A stretch of DNA of 64,000 bases from JBCCDY01 sp039030555. Lineage in GTDB: Bacteria > Bacteroidota > Bacteroidia > Cytophagales > Cyclobacteriaceae. The notes under the pieces are model-generated. The model did no database searches, was not told the origin of the DNA, and worked only from the letters and a program-made list of their open reading frames with translations. The stretch lies in assembly GCA_039030555.1 (NCBI GenBank), contig JBCCDY010000010.1, positions 1 to 64,000 of the forward strand, written 5' to 3'. The position numbers and the translations under genes are program-made. The first letter of the stretch is position 1. The number at the start of each line of letters is the position of its first letter. Positions 34,902 through 43,500 of this stretch are shown here, piece by piece.

Positions 34902-36101
34902 ATGAATTCAGCTTATATAGTAGATATTGTAAGAACACCTGTCGGAAAATTCGGAGGTACTCTCGCATCCATCCGTCCGGATGACTTGGCAGCTCACGTA
35001 ATCAAAGAATTATTGAAGAGGCAATCGGGTTTTGATAAATCATTAACTGAAGATGTGATTTTCGGTGCGGCTAATCAGGCAGGTGAAGACAACAGGAATG
35101 TAGCCAGAATGGCGCTGCTCATGGCGGGGCTGAATATAGAAACAGGAGGAGTTACCGTAAACAGGCTTTGTGCATCTGGATTGCAGTCTATTATGGACGC
35201 CTCAAGAGCGATTATGCTTAATGAAGGAGATGCTTACATAGCTGGTGGTGTTGAAAGTATGAGTAGGGCTCCCTTCGTTATTGCCAAAGCTGAATCGGCA
35301 TATAGTCGTAAGACAGAAATTTACGATACTTCCATTGGCTGGCGCTTCACTAATCCAAAACTGGCCGACTTATTCTACCCATATTCTATGGGAGAAACCG
35401 CTGAGAATGTAGCAGATCAGTGGAAAATATCAAGAGAAGCACAGGATCAGTTTTCGCAACTTACTCAGGAGAAATATCAGAAAGCGTATGAGGAAGGAAG
35501 ATTTGAGGAGGAGATCGTTTCGGTAGAAATACCTCAGAGAAAAGGAGATTCGATTGTATTTGAAAAAGATGAACACCCCAGATTGAGCAGTGTAGAAAAA
35601 TTAGCTACACTGAAACCTGCTTTTAAGAAAGAAGGTACCGTTACGGCTGGGAATTCATCTGGAATAAACGATGGAGCAGCGGCTTCATTAATTGTAAATG
35701 AAGAAACGCTTAAGAGCCAGAACCTGAAACCGATGGCCAGAGTGGTTTCAGTAGCAATAGCTGGTGTTACTCCGGATTGCATGGGAATTGGTCCTGTTCC
35801 GGCTACTCAAAAAGCATTAAAACGTGCAGGGCTCAAAATAGAAGATATTGATCTCATAGAACTTAATGAAGCATTTGCTGCTCAGTCAATAGCCTGCATG
35901 AACGAACTTAAGCTTGATCCCGAAAAAGTTAATGTTAACGGGGGGTCAATTGCTATTGGACACCCACTTGGGTGTAGTGGTACCCGTATAAGCTCAACAT
36001 TACTTCATGAAATGCAAAAACGTGAAAATACTAAATATGGACTGGCCACCATGTGTATTGGAGTTGGGCAAGGAGCGGCTATTATTTATGAGAAATGCTA
36101 A
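34902..36101 (+). CDS. Acetyl-CoA C-acyltransferase (thiolase)
   Basis: The 399-residue enzyme starts NSAYIVDIVRTPVGKFGG, has the nucleophilic Cys in NRLCASGLQSI, the His in GGSIAIGHPLGCSGTR and the second Cys in TMCIGVGQGAA. It cleaves or forms 3-ketoacyl-CoA; sequence alone does not separate beta-oxidation (FadA/PcaF-like) from acetoacetyl-CoA thiolase. The ATG at 34902 gives the usual N-terminus; GTG 34878 and ATG 34884 are alternatives. It is a single gene after aspS, without other beta-oxidation genes nearby. Confidence 0.93.
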   Translation: MNSAYIVDIVRTPVGKFGGTLASIRPDDLAAHVIKELLKRQSGFDKSLTEDVIFGAANQAGEDNRNVARMALLMAGLNIETGGVTVNRLCASGLQSIMDASRAIMLNEGDAYIAGGVESMSRAPFVIAKAESAYSRKTEIYDTSIGWRFTNPKLADLFYPYSMGETAENVADQWKISREAQDQFSQLTQEKYQKAYEEGRFEEEIVSVEIPQRKGDSIVFEKDEHPRLSSVEKLATLKPAFKKEGTVTAGNSSGINDGAAASLIVNEETLKSQNLKPMARVVSVAIAGVTPDCMGIGPVPATQKALKRAGLKIEDIDLIELNEAFAAQSIACMNELKLDPEKVNVNGGSIAIGHPLGCSGTRISSTLLHEMQKRENTKYGLATMCIGVGQGAAIIYEKC

Positions 36102-36128
36102 AAGCTTAACTTTCCAAAATAAATTACG

Positions 36129-36146
36129 TATATTCATATGAATATA
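36129..36146. promoter_or_regulatory. 18-bp perfect palindrome before the RES-Xre toxin-antitoxin operon
   Basis: The sequence TATATTCATATGAATATA is its own reverse complement and ends 12 bp before the antitoxin GTG at 36158. A further half-like TTATTCATG follows. Xre-type antitoxins of this family repress their own promoter, so this is the probable operator. Confidence 0.7.
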
Positions 36147-36157
36147 AATTTATTCAT

Positions 36158-36592
36158 GTGATAAACTATGAAGAACTTTCCGACTTCCTAAAATCAAAAA
36201 GTTTAGTAGAAGAACCTTTTACCACTTATGGCCAGGTTCAAAATATCACTTTCTTAGGTTTTCCTGCTAATGTTCTGAGCTTACTTGCCGAAAAGTTAAA
36301 ATTTACCAATATGGAAATTCAAACCATTATGGGAATGTCTCAAAGTACTTTTTCTCGTCGCATTTCATCAGAAAGGTTATCAAAAGAAGAAAGTGAACGT
36401 TTCCTTCAAATTGCTAATATTTATAAAAAAGGAATGGAAGTGTTCGAGAACGAAAGCGATTTTTCCCTTTGGTTAAAAACAAAAAATCCATCTTTAGCCG
36501 ATAAAGAACCCATTGATATGCTTTCCTCTTTAATAGGTATCACAGAGGTAGAAGAAAGCCTGCTCCAAATAGAGCATGGTATTTATTCGTGA
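36158..36592 (+). CDS. Xre/ParS (DUF2384, MbcA-like) antitoxin
   Basis: The 144-residue protein has an N-terminal helical region, a Xre-like helix-turn-helix (LTFTNMEIQTIMGMSQSTFS-type section near residues 45-70) and the C-terminal toxin-binding DUF2384 part (FENESDFSLWLKTKNPSLADKEPIDMLSS). The start is GTG at 36158; no in-frame ATG is close. Its stop overlaps the toxin start as GTGA. It should neutralise the RES toxin and repress the operon through the palindrome upstream. Confidence 0.88.
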   Translation: MINYEELSDFLKSKSLVEEPFTTYGQVQNITFLGFPANVLSLLAEKLKFTNMEIQTIMGMSQSTFSRRISSERLSKEESERFLQIANIYKKGMEVFENESDFSLWLKTKNPSLADKEPIDMLSSLIGITEVEESLLQIEHGIYS

Positions 36593-37038
36593 ATATTTAT
36601 CGTATTTCAAGCTCACAATATGTTGAAGACCTTTCAGGTGCAGGTGGATTATTTGCAAGCGGAAGGTGGCATAAAAAAGGCACTCGACTAGTATATTTTT
36701 CAGAAACTGTTGCACTGGCCAAATTAGAGAAGTTGGCCAACTCACCTACCGGTGTTCCCAAAAGCCAAAAGTTACTTGTTTTATCTTTACCAGATACGTT
36801 GAAAACAGAAATTCTTGAGTGGCGACATTTAGACAATAAGTGGAGCTCTATTCCTCCATCTCTTACAAATTATGAATTAGTTTCTGAATGGCTGGAAAAG
36901 AGTACTTCGCTATTACTAAAAGTACCATCCATTCATAGCCCGTTTGAGTATAATTTTTTAATGAATCCTGATCATCCGGATATAAAACTAACCTCAAAAC
37001 AAATATTGAATTTAGAATTCGATTCAAGGATAAAATAA
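36589..37038 (+). CDS. RES-domain toxin
   Basis: The 149-residue protein begins IYRISSSQY and shows the RES pattern: the Arg in the opening strand, GAGGLFASGRWHKKGTRLVYFSE, and the LALAKLEKLA-type helix (seen as TVALAKLEKLAN). RES toxins degrade NAD+ and arrest growth until neutralised. The start is GTG, overlapping the antitoxin stop by 4 bp. Length is typical and no frameshift is visible, so the system looks intact. Confidence 0.9.
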   Translation: MNIYRISSSQYVEDLSGAGGLFASGRWHKKGTRLVYFSETVALAKLEKLANSPTGVPKSQKLLVLSLPDTLKTEILEWRHLDNKWSSIPPSLTNYELVSEWLEKSTSLLLKVPSIHSPFEYNFLMNPDHPDIKLTSKQILNLEFDSRIK

Positions 37039-37066
37039 ATACTAAAAATTTTAGTATTTCTTCTTC
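37037..37066 (+). terminator. Probable terminator after the toxin gene
   Basis: AAATACTAAAA and TTTTAGTATTT form 11-bp arms around a single base at the toxin stop codon, followed by pyrimidine-rich TTCTTCTTCT. The AT-rich stem is weak, but position and symmetry fit an intrinsic terminator. Confidence 0.5.
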
Positions 37067-37085
37067 TTCTGTTCTAGTTTTAAAA

Positions 37086-38138
37086 ATGGAAGAAGAATAT
37101 TTTAAGGGCAGAGGAGCACAGATAAAACCAGCAAATCCCTTTTTTCAGCAGTCTTATGTGACTGAACATATTGAAGGATTAGACGAAAAATTTCAGCTTC
37201 CACCGAAGACTCAGGTTTTCATTGATCACCCTAAGAATGTAGTGAATAAAGTTACCAGCCCTGATGTTGGAATGGAGTACTCTATTAATCCTTATCAAGG
37301 TTGTGAACATGGCTGCATTTATTGCTATGCTCGTAATTCACATACCTATTGGGGCTTCAGTGCTGGCCTTGACTTTGAAACCAAAATTGTGGTGAAAGAA
37401 AATGCTCCGCAATTGCTGGAGTCATTTTTTCTAAAGAAAAACTACAATCCTGTCCCGATTGTAATATCCGGAAATACAGACTGCTATCAACCACTGGAAA
37501 GAAAGTATAAGCTGACGAGGAAGCTTTTAGAAATTTTCAATAAGTATCAGAATCCGGTCGGGATCATAACCAAAAACGGATTGATTAGGAGAGATACTGA
37601 TTTGCTAATGGATTTAGCAAAAAGTCGATTGGTACATGTTTACTTCTCCATAACGTCATTGAACCAGAAGTTTCAAAAGGTATTTGAACCTCGCACGGCG
37701 AACCCAAAAAAGAGGCTGGAAACCATGGAGTTTTTAAGTAGTAAAGGAGTTCCATGCGGAGTGATGACAGCGCCGATTATACCATCATTTAATGATCATG
37801 AACTTCCAAAGCTGTTAAAATCAGCAGCTGATGCTGGAGCGCTTTCTGCTGGATATACAATAGTGAGACTTAATGGTCAGAATGGGGAGATCTTTAGAGA
37901 TTGGCTTGAAAAGAATTATCCTGACCGGGCTTCAAAAGTGTGGAACCAAATTGGCCACGCTCATGGAGGAAAAGTAAATGATTCGAGGTGGGGAACAAGA
38001 ATTAAGGGAGAGGGCGTTTTTGCTGAAAATGTTGCAAGAGTGTTCAAAATCTTCAGGAAAAAATATTTTGGGGACCGGGAAATGCCAGAGTATAATTTCA
38101 GTAGGTTTAGAAAAGGGGGTAGTTATCAGCTATTTTGA
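37086..38138 (+). CDS. PA0069/Rv2578c-type radical SAM protein
   Basis: The 350-residue protein has a radical SAM cluster motif CEHGCIYCYA, preceded by SINPYQG, and family segments VISGNTDCYQPLERKYKLTR, FEPRTANPKKRLETM and MTAPIIPSFND. These are typical of the uncharacterised PA0069 family, related to spore photoproduct lyase-like enzymes. It should bind a 4Fe-4S cluster and S-adenosylmethionine; the substrate is not known. It is transcribed alone. Confidence 0.9.
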   Translation: MEEEYFKGRGAQIKPANPFFQQSYVTEHIEGLDEKFQLPPKTQVFIDHPKNVVNKVTSPDVGMEYSINPYQGCEHGCIYCYARNSHTYWGFSAGLDFETKIVVKENAPQLLESFFLKKNYNPVPIVISGNTDCYQPLERKYKLTRKLLEIFNKYQNPVGIITKNGLIRRDTDLLMDLAKSRLVHVYFSITSLNQKFQKVFEPRTANPKKRLETMEFLSSKGVPCGVMTAPIIPSFNDHELPKLLKSAADAGALSAGYTIVRLNGQNGEIFRDWLEKNYPDRASKVWNQIGHAHGGKVNDSRWGTRIKGEGVFAENVARVFKIFRKKYFGDREMPEYNFSRFRKGGSYQLF

Positions 38139-38184
38139 TTGAATCAGGCTAAGCTTTCGATTAGTAAAAAAGTCCTATGTTGGA

Positions 38185-39084
38185 TTATGGCTTCATTTTG
38201 TTTTTAACATAAACTCCAATTTCTACCAGAGACTGCCTTGCTTCAGGAAGAATACGAACATAAAACTGCCACACATGGAACATGCCTTTCCATACTTTCA
38301 TGTTTACTTCCACACCAGCTTTTAAGGCTTTTTCGGCCAATGTTTCAGAGTCGCTCCGAAGCACATCATGCTCACCGGCTTGAATCATTAGTGGACAAAG
38401 ATCGCTCAAGTCCCCGAAGAGCGGGGAAGCGTAGTGATTGGTTTCAGGAGTTCCATTCAGGTACTTTCGGGCGAAATCCTCTAATCCTGCTTTGGAAAGC
38501 ATGGGGTCTTTTCTTCTGGCTTCCAGATAGGATTTTCCCGAGAATGTGAGGTCAACCCAAGGACATACTAAAACAGCGCATGATGGCACTGGGAGCTTGT
38601 CTTCTTTTAGCTTCAGCAGTGTAGAAAGAACCAATCCACCGCCTGCTGAGTCTCCAAACAATGCTATTTCAGAAGGTTTGTGATCTTTTAATAAGGCTTC
38701 ATAAACACTTACTACATCATTTAAACCTGCAGGAAAAGGGAATTCAGGGGCTAGCTTATAATCTACCGAAATAGTGGTTCTATTTACTTCGAGCGCGATA
38801 TAGCCAGCTAAAGACCGATAGCCTTCCAGTGAGCCAATACAAAAACCTCCTCCGTGAACAAATAGTACAACTCCATTTTCGGGATTTTCAGGTGTCGTTT
38901 TTTCACAAAGAATTCCGTTTAGAGCAACCCTAGTAATATCTACTCCTTCAGGAATTTTTACCTTTTTAAGTAGCGCATCGAACGCTTCCCGGATTTGTTG
39001 TATGGTCATTTTATGTGCAGGAACCAGCTTCCTTCTCAGCCAGATCCCCCACCTTATCACGTATGATCTTTTACTAGGCATCAA
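38185..39084 (-). CDS. Alpha/beta hydrolase, hormone-sensitive-lipase-like
   Basis: The 299-residue enzyme has the oxyanion motif FVHGGGFCIGS, nucleophile elbow FGDSAGGG, acid region QAGEHDVLRSDSE and a C-terminal His in GMFHVWQF, as in family IV esterases. It likely hydrolyses short acyl esters. It overlaps the thiamine pyrophosphokinase-like gene by 11 bp and is last in the TPP-riboswitch-led run, but a thiamine-related role is only a contextual possibility. Confidence 0.88.
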   Translation of the reverse strand: MMPSKRSYVIRWGIWLRRKLVPAHKMTIQQIREAFDALLKKVKIPEGVDITRVALNGILCEKTTPENPENGVVLFVHGGGFCIGSLEGYRSLAGYIALEVNRTTISVDYKLAPEFPFPAGLNDVVSVYEALLKDHKPSEIALFGDSAGGGLVLSTLLKLKEDKLPVPSCAVLVCPWVDLTFSGKSYLEARRKDPMLSKAGLEDFARKYLNGTPETNHYASPLFGDLSDLCPLMIQAGEHDVLRSDSETLAEKALKAGVEVNMKVWKGMFHVWQFYVRILPEARQSLVEIGVYVKNKMKP

Positions 39085-39700
39085 ATATTATTTCTTCCAT
39101 AAGAAATTCATTTGAGGAGGATATGTTTACCATTCCGGACTTGCTAACAAGCAGAGAAACCTTCCCTCTATGACATTCCCTCTCTTTTGTAACATTTTCC
39201 GATAGTGAAAAATTTGTATGCTTATGTAGTTCATGAATGATAAGCCTGGTACCTGATTTAAACCACTTTGAATATTCTTTGCTAAGAATGTTGATTTTGG
39301 AAGTCTGGCTGAAAAAACTGATTAGCAAACCTTTGAATAATTCTTTTTCGATTATTGACTGAGCCAAATCGTATATCGCTGCCTCCTGAACCAACACGTT
39401 GATATTTTTTTGCTTGCTGGCAATGAAGAAATGAAGTGCATTTTCGAAAAGATTATTCCCGGTGCTTGAAAGAAATTTGACGGGCTGATAAGCCTCATCC
39501 ATAAAATCAGGTCTCTTTTCTCCGATGAGTAAGTCAACCTTAAAATTGAGGGGCAACACTTTTTCGATGACATCTTCACTAACCACCACGATCGGCGTCC
39601 ATTCCAGTAAGGAATTGAGCATAGAATCATACTCAGGCTTATAATCCATAATGATCAATCCGGGCTCCTGCTCATCTCGAATAATATGGTGTGAAGACAT
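39074..39700 (-). CDS. Thiamine pyrophosphokinase-like protein lacking the usual catalytic motif
   Basis: The 208-residue protein begins SSHHIIRDEQEPGLIIMD and matches the Bacteroidota thiamine pyrophosphokinase layout as I recall it: LLEWTPIVVVSEDVIEKVL, LNFKVDLLIGE, a helical middle, EYSKWFKSGTRLIIHEL and the C-terminal GMVNISSSNEFLMEEII. Active enzymes carry a GDFDS-type Asp cluster where this has GEKRPD, so catalysis is doubtful. It would otherwise make thiamine diphosphate from thiamine. Placement in the TPP-riboswitch region supports the family call. Confidence in family is moderate and in activity low. Confidence 0.65.
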   Translation of the reverse strand: MSSHHIIRDEQEPGLIIMDYKPEYDSMLNSLLEWTPIVVVSEDVIEKVLPLNFKVDLLIGEKRPDFMDEAYQPVKFLSSTGNNLFENALHFFIASKQKNINVLVQEAAIYDLAQSIIEKELFKGLLISFFSQTSKINILSKEYSKWFKSGTRLIIHELHKHTNFSLSENVTKERECHRGKVSLLVSKSGMVNISSSNEFLMEEIIFDA

Positions 39701-39820
39701 TTTCCAACAAAACTATTCGACAGCTGTCTAATAATCAATTTTCAGAGGTAGGAAATAATTCTTACAACTTGTACTTATAACGCTGAACGGTCAGCTTTTC
39801 TATCAAAAGTATATTTCAGA

Positions 39821-40726
39821 TTAAAGCAACTCATTAGTCACCAGGTCTTCTACTTCAATTTTTTCACTTTCCAGATTATGGCTATAAATCCAATCCAGAT
39901 ATTGCTGCACATTTTTGGTTTCCATTACTCCCCACTTTTCCTCATTTCTAAAATGAAGAGCTGATTCTTTAATCGATGCCACTAAATCTATGTTGGCATC
40001 AGTAGCTGCTACTTGATCTTTTAAAATTGTTGCAGCCTCCTCTGGACTTGCCGCTGCTTGCAGGAAGCCTCTTTTAGTCGCTTTTAAAAACTTTGAATAT
40101 GCAGTTTTATTCTTCGAAATGTTCTCTTCTGAAGCTACAACCACAGGGGAATAAGAATATGGAATATCATAGTCGGTCATTCTGAACGTATTTAATCGAA
40201 TACCTTCGCCCTCGGCAGCTACCCCTTCCCAATTCATAAATATCCAGGTAGCGTCCGATTTTTTGGTCAATAAATTCTCCCAGATACCCAGCTTATCGGG
40301 ATAGGAAATTTCTATTTCTCCTTTCCCATCATCATTTTTAATCATCGATTTTACGATTTCATCTTCGTACCTAGCCTTATAGGAAGCATAAACTTTGCCA
40401 TCAAGTTCTTTAGGCCGTTTGATACCTGAGCTTTCAAGAACGGCAATAGCACTTACATCTTCTCTAAAGATTGCAGCTATCGCTTTCAATGGAAAAGCCG
40501 TTTTCTTTGTTCTATAGCTCAAAACACTTTCCATGGGGCAGAGCGCAAAATTAGCTTGTCCAAGTTCAACTTTTTTGGCCGGCGTAACCTGGTAATTATC
40601 AGCTCCCGGAGATAATATTTCCACCTCTAAATCAAGCTCTACATAATATCCGTTTTCTTTAGCGACCAAAAAGCCAATATGGTTGGCGTTGGGTGTCCAA
40701 TCGAGTGCTAATGTTAATTTTTCCAT
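39821..40726 (-). CDS. NMT1/ThiY-like (THI5-like) protein without signal peptide
   Basis: The 301-residue protein opens KLTLALDWTPNANHIGFLVA, the signature start of the NMT1/THI5/ThiY fold that binds pyrimidine precursors of thiamine. No signal peptide is present, and only 10 bp separate it from the TonB receptor, so there is no space for one. No ABC permease or ATPase lies nearby. At the position of the yeast Thi5 Lys/His pair I read CPMESVLSY, which lacks that His, so a Thi5-type synthase seems unlikely. A cytoplasmic thiamine-precursor binding role is inferred. Confidence 0.85.
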   Translation of the reverse strand: MEKLTLALDWTPNANHIGFLVAKENGYYVELDLEVEILSPGADNYQVTPAKKVELGQANFALCPMESVLSYRTKKTAFPLKAIAAIFREDVSAIAVLESSGIKRPKELDGKVYASYKARYEDEIVKSMIKNDDGKGEIEISYPDKLGIWENLLTKKSDATWIFMNWEGVAAEGEGIRLNTFRMTDYDIPYSYSPVVVASEENISKNKTAYSKFLKATKRGFLQAAASPEEAATILKDQVAATDANIDLVASIKESALHFRNEEKWGVMETKNVQQYLDWIYSHNLESEKIEVEDLVTNELL

Positions 40727-40736
40727 ATGCTTTTAA

Positions 40737-42812
40737 TTAAAGATTAAGAGTTAAACTCAAATAATAATTTCGTTCGGGTTGAATAAAAAAACCCGGTTCT
40801 AGAGTACCGCTAAAATCTGTATCGGAAGGAGCCCCGAAAGTAAAGTAGTCGTTGTTAAAGACGTTGTTTACGAATGCCGAAATGGTAATAGTTGGCGAGA
40901 TAATAGCTTCAAACTGCAAATCAGATACAAAAGATGAAGGCACCACAAAATCGGGGTTGTTTGTAAGCTCCATGAATTGCTTTCCTAAATATCTCCCTGA
41001 GACACTTAACTTTAGTTCATCAATAAGCTGATAGCTTAACTGACCATTGATGATTAGATCTGGGCTTAAAATTTGTTCCCTATCTCTTAGTTCTTCACCA
41101 TTAAGGGTTAAAGACTTGATCTTAGTATCTAAATAGGCAAAATTACCACTGAAGTTTAGTTTCTCAATGGGTTGATATGCCCAACTCATTTCAAAACCGG
41201 ATCTTCTGCTATTAGAAATATTTCTTCTTTCCTGTACACCGAATGCCAGAAAATCACCGATGGGAGCAATCTCATCATTAAAGTCCATAAAATAGAAGTT
41301 ACCGTCTATAGTAAGATTTCGCATGCTTAACCTAGCCCCAAACTCAAAGTCATTCACAAATTCCTCATTGAAATTGTTATTTATCACGCTTTCGAAATTG
41401 GTACTGTCGAGCCTAAATCCCCCAAAAATGTCAATTTTGGTCGGTTCACGTCCGCTTCTTCCAAATGAGGTATAAAGCGATAATGCATCATTTAAATTGT
41501 AGTTAAAACCTATTTTGGGATTCACGAAAGTCCAGTCAAAGGTTAAGTCGCCTGTAGGAGCAATGCCAATTGCATTAAAGTCAGGACTTATGATCAATTC
41601 GGTTGTTCGGATCTGTAAATCAGCAAAAGCGGTTAGATTTCCTAATTCGTATTCGACCTTTCCGAACCAGCTAACTTCATTTTTTCTGGATTCCTCGTTG
41701 TAAAAAGGATTCGCAAGATTATCAAGTTCGCTCTCTTCATTTTCCCTCAAAAAAATATAAGCATGAAGTCCAGTATTTACTACCAGATTCCCTTTGGCAT
41801 AATCAGCATTAATTATAGTACCGAAATGATCGTTTTGAAGAGGGAAATTCAATCCGAAGGTTACAAAATCACCGCCTGCCCCTCCATAATACCCGGTGAC
41901 CCCGAGAGTCCAGTAATCGGATAAAATTCTGTTGTACTGCGTTTGAAATAAGAACTGCCTAAAGTCGTCCTCATCATTGTTGCTGAGGGGGTTGAAGGTA
42001 GGATTTTCATCCAGTATAGATTCCTCCACGGTCTGATATCCTAATCCATTTTCTGACCTTGCGGTAAAGAAGGTAAATTTGAGCAAGTCTTTATCGCCGT
42101 AGTAGCCTCCTGTTAAAAAGAAAGAAGTGGCATCAGTATCTGTATTATCACGGAAGCCATCTGAGGTTAATCCACTGAAGCCGGTCATAAATCCCCAGCC
42201 TTTCTTATTTATTCCTGTAAAATGCTGAAAACTTCCCCGATAGGTATCGAAGGATCCGACTCCTAGTTGAACAGTCGTAAATGGTTCTTTATCCCGTAAG
42301 TTGGTCGTTTCAAAGTTGATGGAACCGCCATAGCTGCTAACTCCATTGGAGCTGGTGCCTACTCCTCTTTGTACCTGGATACTTTCAAAATTTGAGGTGA
42401 TATCAGTGAAGTTTGAGAAAAACACCCCTTGATCGATCATATCATTTAGGGGCACTCCATTTAGCGTAAAATTTATACGTTCCTGATTAATACCTCGTAA
42501 CCTGAGCTGGCCATAATTCGCCAAAGAAGTACCAGATTCGGAAAAGGCAAAAAGCCCTGGCGTAAGCTTTTCCAATAAGAAGATAGGATGCTGACCAACA
42601 TAAACCTTCTCTATTTCTTTTTTGGAGACATTTGTAAAAGGGATAGGGGCTTTTTTAGAGGCTCTTACCGCACTAATCGCTACTTCCTCTAATTCCAAGG
42701 TTTGCAGAGTACTTTCTACTTCAAGAGAATCTAGCGATTGTGCAAAGAGCCCATATCCAAAACCCGATAAAAAAAGAGTAGTAGCAAGACCGTATTTAAA
42801 AAGACACCTCAT
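40737..42812 (-). CDS. TonB-dependent outer-membrane receptor, probably for thiamine or a precursor
   Basis: The 691-residue protein has a signal peptide ending GLFAQS, a plug domain (NVSKKEIEKVYVGQHPIFLL, LRLRGINQERINFTLNGVPL) and a 22-strand-type barrel ending in the terminal aromatic pattern RNYYLSLTLNL. Substrate is inferred from the TPP riboswitch in its leader and from the NMT1-like and pyrophosphokinase-like genes behind it. Length is typical for the smaller TonB receptors of vitamin uptake. Regulation would be repression by thiamine diphosphate. Confidence 0.93.
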   Translation of the reverse strand: MRCLFKYGLATTLFLSGFGYGLFAQSLDSLEVESTLQTLELEEVAISAVRASKKAPIPFTNVSKKEIEKVYVGQHPIFLLEKLTPGLFAFSESGTSLANYGQLRLRGINQERINFTLNGVPLNDMIDQGVFFSNFTDITSNFESIQVQRGVGTSSNGVSSYGGSINFETTNLRDKEPFTTVQLGVGSFDTYRGSFQHFTGINKKGWGFMTGFSGLTSDGFRDNTDTDATSFFLTGGYYGDKDLLKFTFFTARSENGLGYQTVEESILDENPTFNPLSNNDEDDFRQFLFQTQYNRILSDYWTLGVTGYYGGAGGDFVTFGLNFPLQNDHFGTIINADYAKGNLVVNTGLHAYIFLRENEESELDNLANPFYNEESRKNEVSWFGKVEYELGNLTAFADLQIRTTELIISPDFNAIGIAPTGDLTFDWTFVNPKIGFNYNLNDALSLYTSFGRSGREPTKIDIFGGFRLDSTNFESVINNNFNEEFVNDFEFGARLSMRNLTIDGNFYFMDFNDEIAPIGDFLAFGVQERRNISNSRRSGFEMSWAYQPIEKLNFSGNFAYLDTKIKSLTLNGEELRDREQILSPDLIINGQLSYQLIDELKLSVSGRYLGKQFMELTNNPDFVVPSSFVSDLQFEAIISPTITISAFVNNVFNNDYFTFGAPSDTDFSGTLEPGFFIQPERNYYLSLTLNL

Positions 42813-42865
42813 AATAATTATTGTTCAATCAATAAAATATGGGGCAGCAAATACTATGAGATACA

Positions 42866-42960
42866 AACGCTTCCTACGCCCGCATTACCGGGATCAGGTT
42901 CATGGGTATAATCTCAGCCCGTATTTAATCCGTCAGCTGACGGAAGGGCACCCCTTACAT
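42866..42960 (-). ncRNA. TPP (thiamine diphosphate) riboswitch
   Basis: Read on the minus strand the leader shows the conserved THI-box elements in order: GGGGTGCC (42954-42947), CTGAGA (42917-42912), ACCTGATC (42899-42892) and GCGTAGGAA (42879-42871), with the variable P3 hairpin CCGTCAGCTGACGG between the first two. It sits ~55 nt before the TonB receptor ATG. No T-rich terminator hairpin was seen in that span, so control is probably translational. Ends are approximate. Confidence 0.96.
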
Positions 42961-42962
42961 GA

Positions 42963-42994
42963 CAAACATAGTAGAAAGTCTTTAAGGAATCAAA
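42963..42994 (-). promoter_or_regulatory. Promoter of the TPP riboswitch transcript
   Basis: On the minus strand TTTG (42994-42991) and TATGTTTG (42970-42963, matching TAnnTTTG) are separated by 20 nt, close to the Bacteroidota -33/-7 spacing. Transcription would start near 42956, at the very beginning of the aptamer. The promoter straddles the 3' end of the NadR-like gene. Confidence 0.75.
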
Positions 42995-43500
42995 CGATCT
43001 ATAATTTCCACTGCTTTATCGAATCGTTGTTTATGATCTCCTGCTATGAGATGATAAGATTTTTGATAATGTTCTAACTCATCTTTAAACTTTTGGAGAA
43101 AATAAGCCCTCTTATCCGGATGTTCGCGTTGTGGATCTTCTTTCCAGGGTAAATCAATATCGGTAAGAAGGTATACACCGTAATGACGTTCCTCTATAGT
43201 CTCTAATATCCAAGGGTCTGTTCTACCGTATTTATAATCTGACCAGATCTTTACAGTGATGAGGTCAGTATCACAGATTAATAATTTTTTGGAAGATTCG
43301 GTTTGTAAATTTTCAGACTTAATCTGCCCTCTTGCTATTTCCGAAAGATCACTTTCAGTGTAAGGTCTATTCAAACCTTCGATATATTCACGAGCTAATT
43401 CTTTAACCCAGTTGGTTTTATAGTACTTAGATAGCTCTTCGGCAAGAGTACTTTTTCCTGTTGATTCAGGGCCAGTGATTACTACTTTAGTGAGAAACAT
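42982..43500 (-). CDS. NadR-like P-loop nucleoside kinase
   Basis: The 172-residue protein has Walker A GPESTGKSTLAEEL and the pattern WVKELAREYIEGLNRPYTESD and LICDTDLITVKIWSDYKYG of the ribosylnicotinamide kinase domain of NadR. It would phosphorylate nicotinamide riboside, trapping the vitamin imported by PnuC; the two genes overlap by 14 bp. The neighbouring thiamine genes leave open that it acts on thiamine. No adenylyltransferase domain is present. Confidence 0.82.
   Translation of the reverse strand: MFLTKVVITGPESTGKSTLAEELSKYYKTNWVKELAREYIEGLNRPYTESDLSEIARGQIKSENLQTESSKKLLICDTDLITVKIWSDYKYGRTDPWILETIEERHYGVYLLTDIDLPWKEDPQREHPDKRAYFLQKFKDELEHYQKSYHLIAGDHKQRFDKAVEIIDRLIP

Noticed and set aside
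39782..39799. Hairpin GCTGA-ACGG-TCAGC followed by four T, between the TPK-like and NMT1-like genes
   Set aside because: The T tract is on the plus strand, where no upstream gene exists; on the coding strand there is no T tract, so it would not terminate the thiamine operon.
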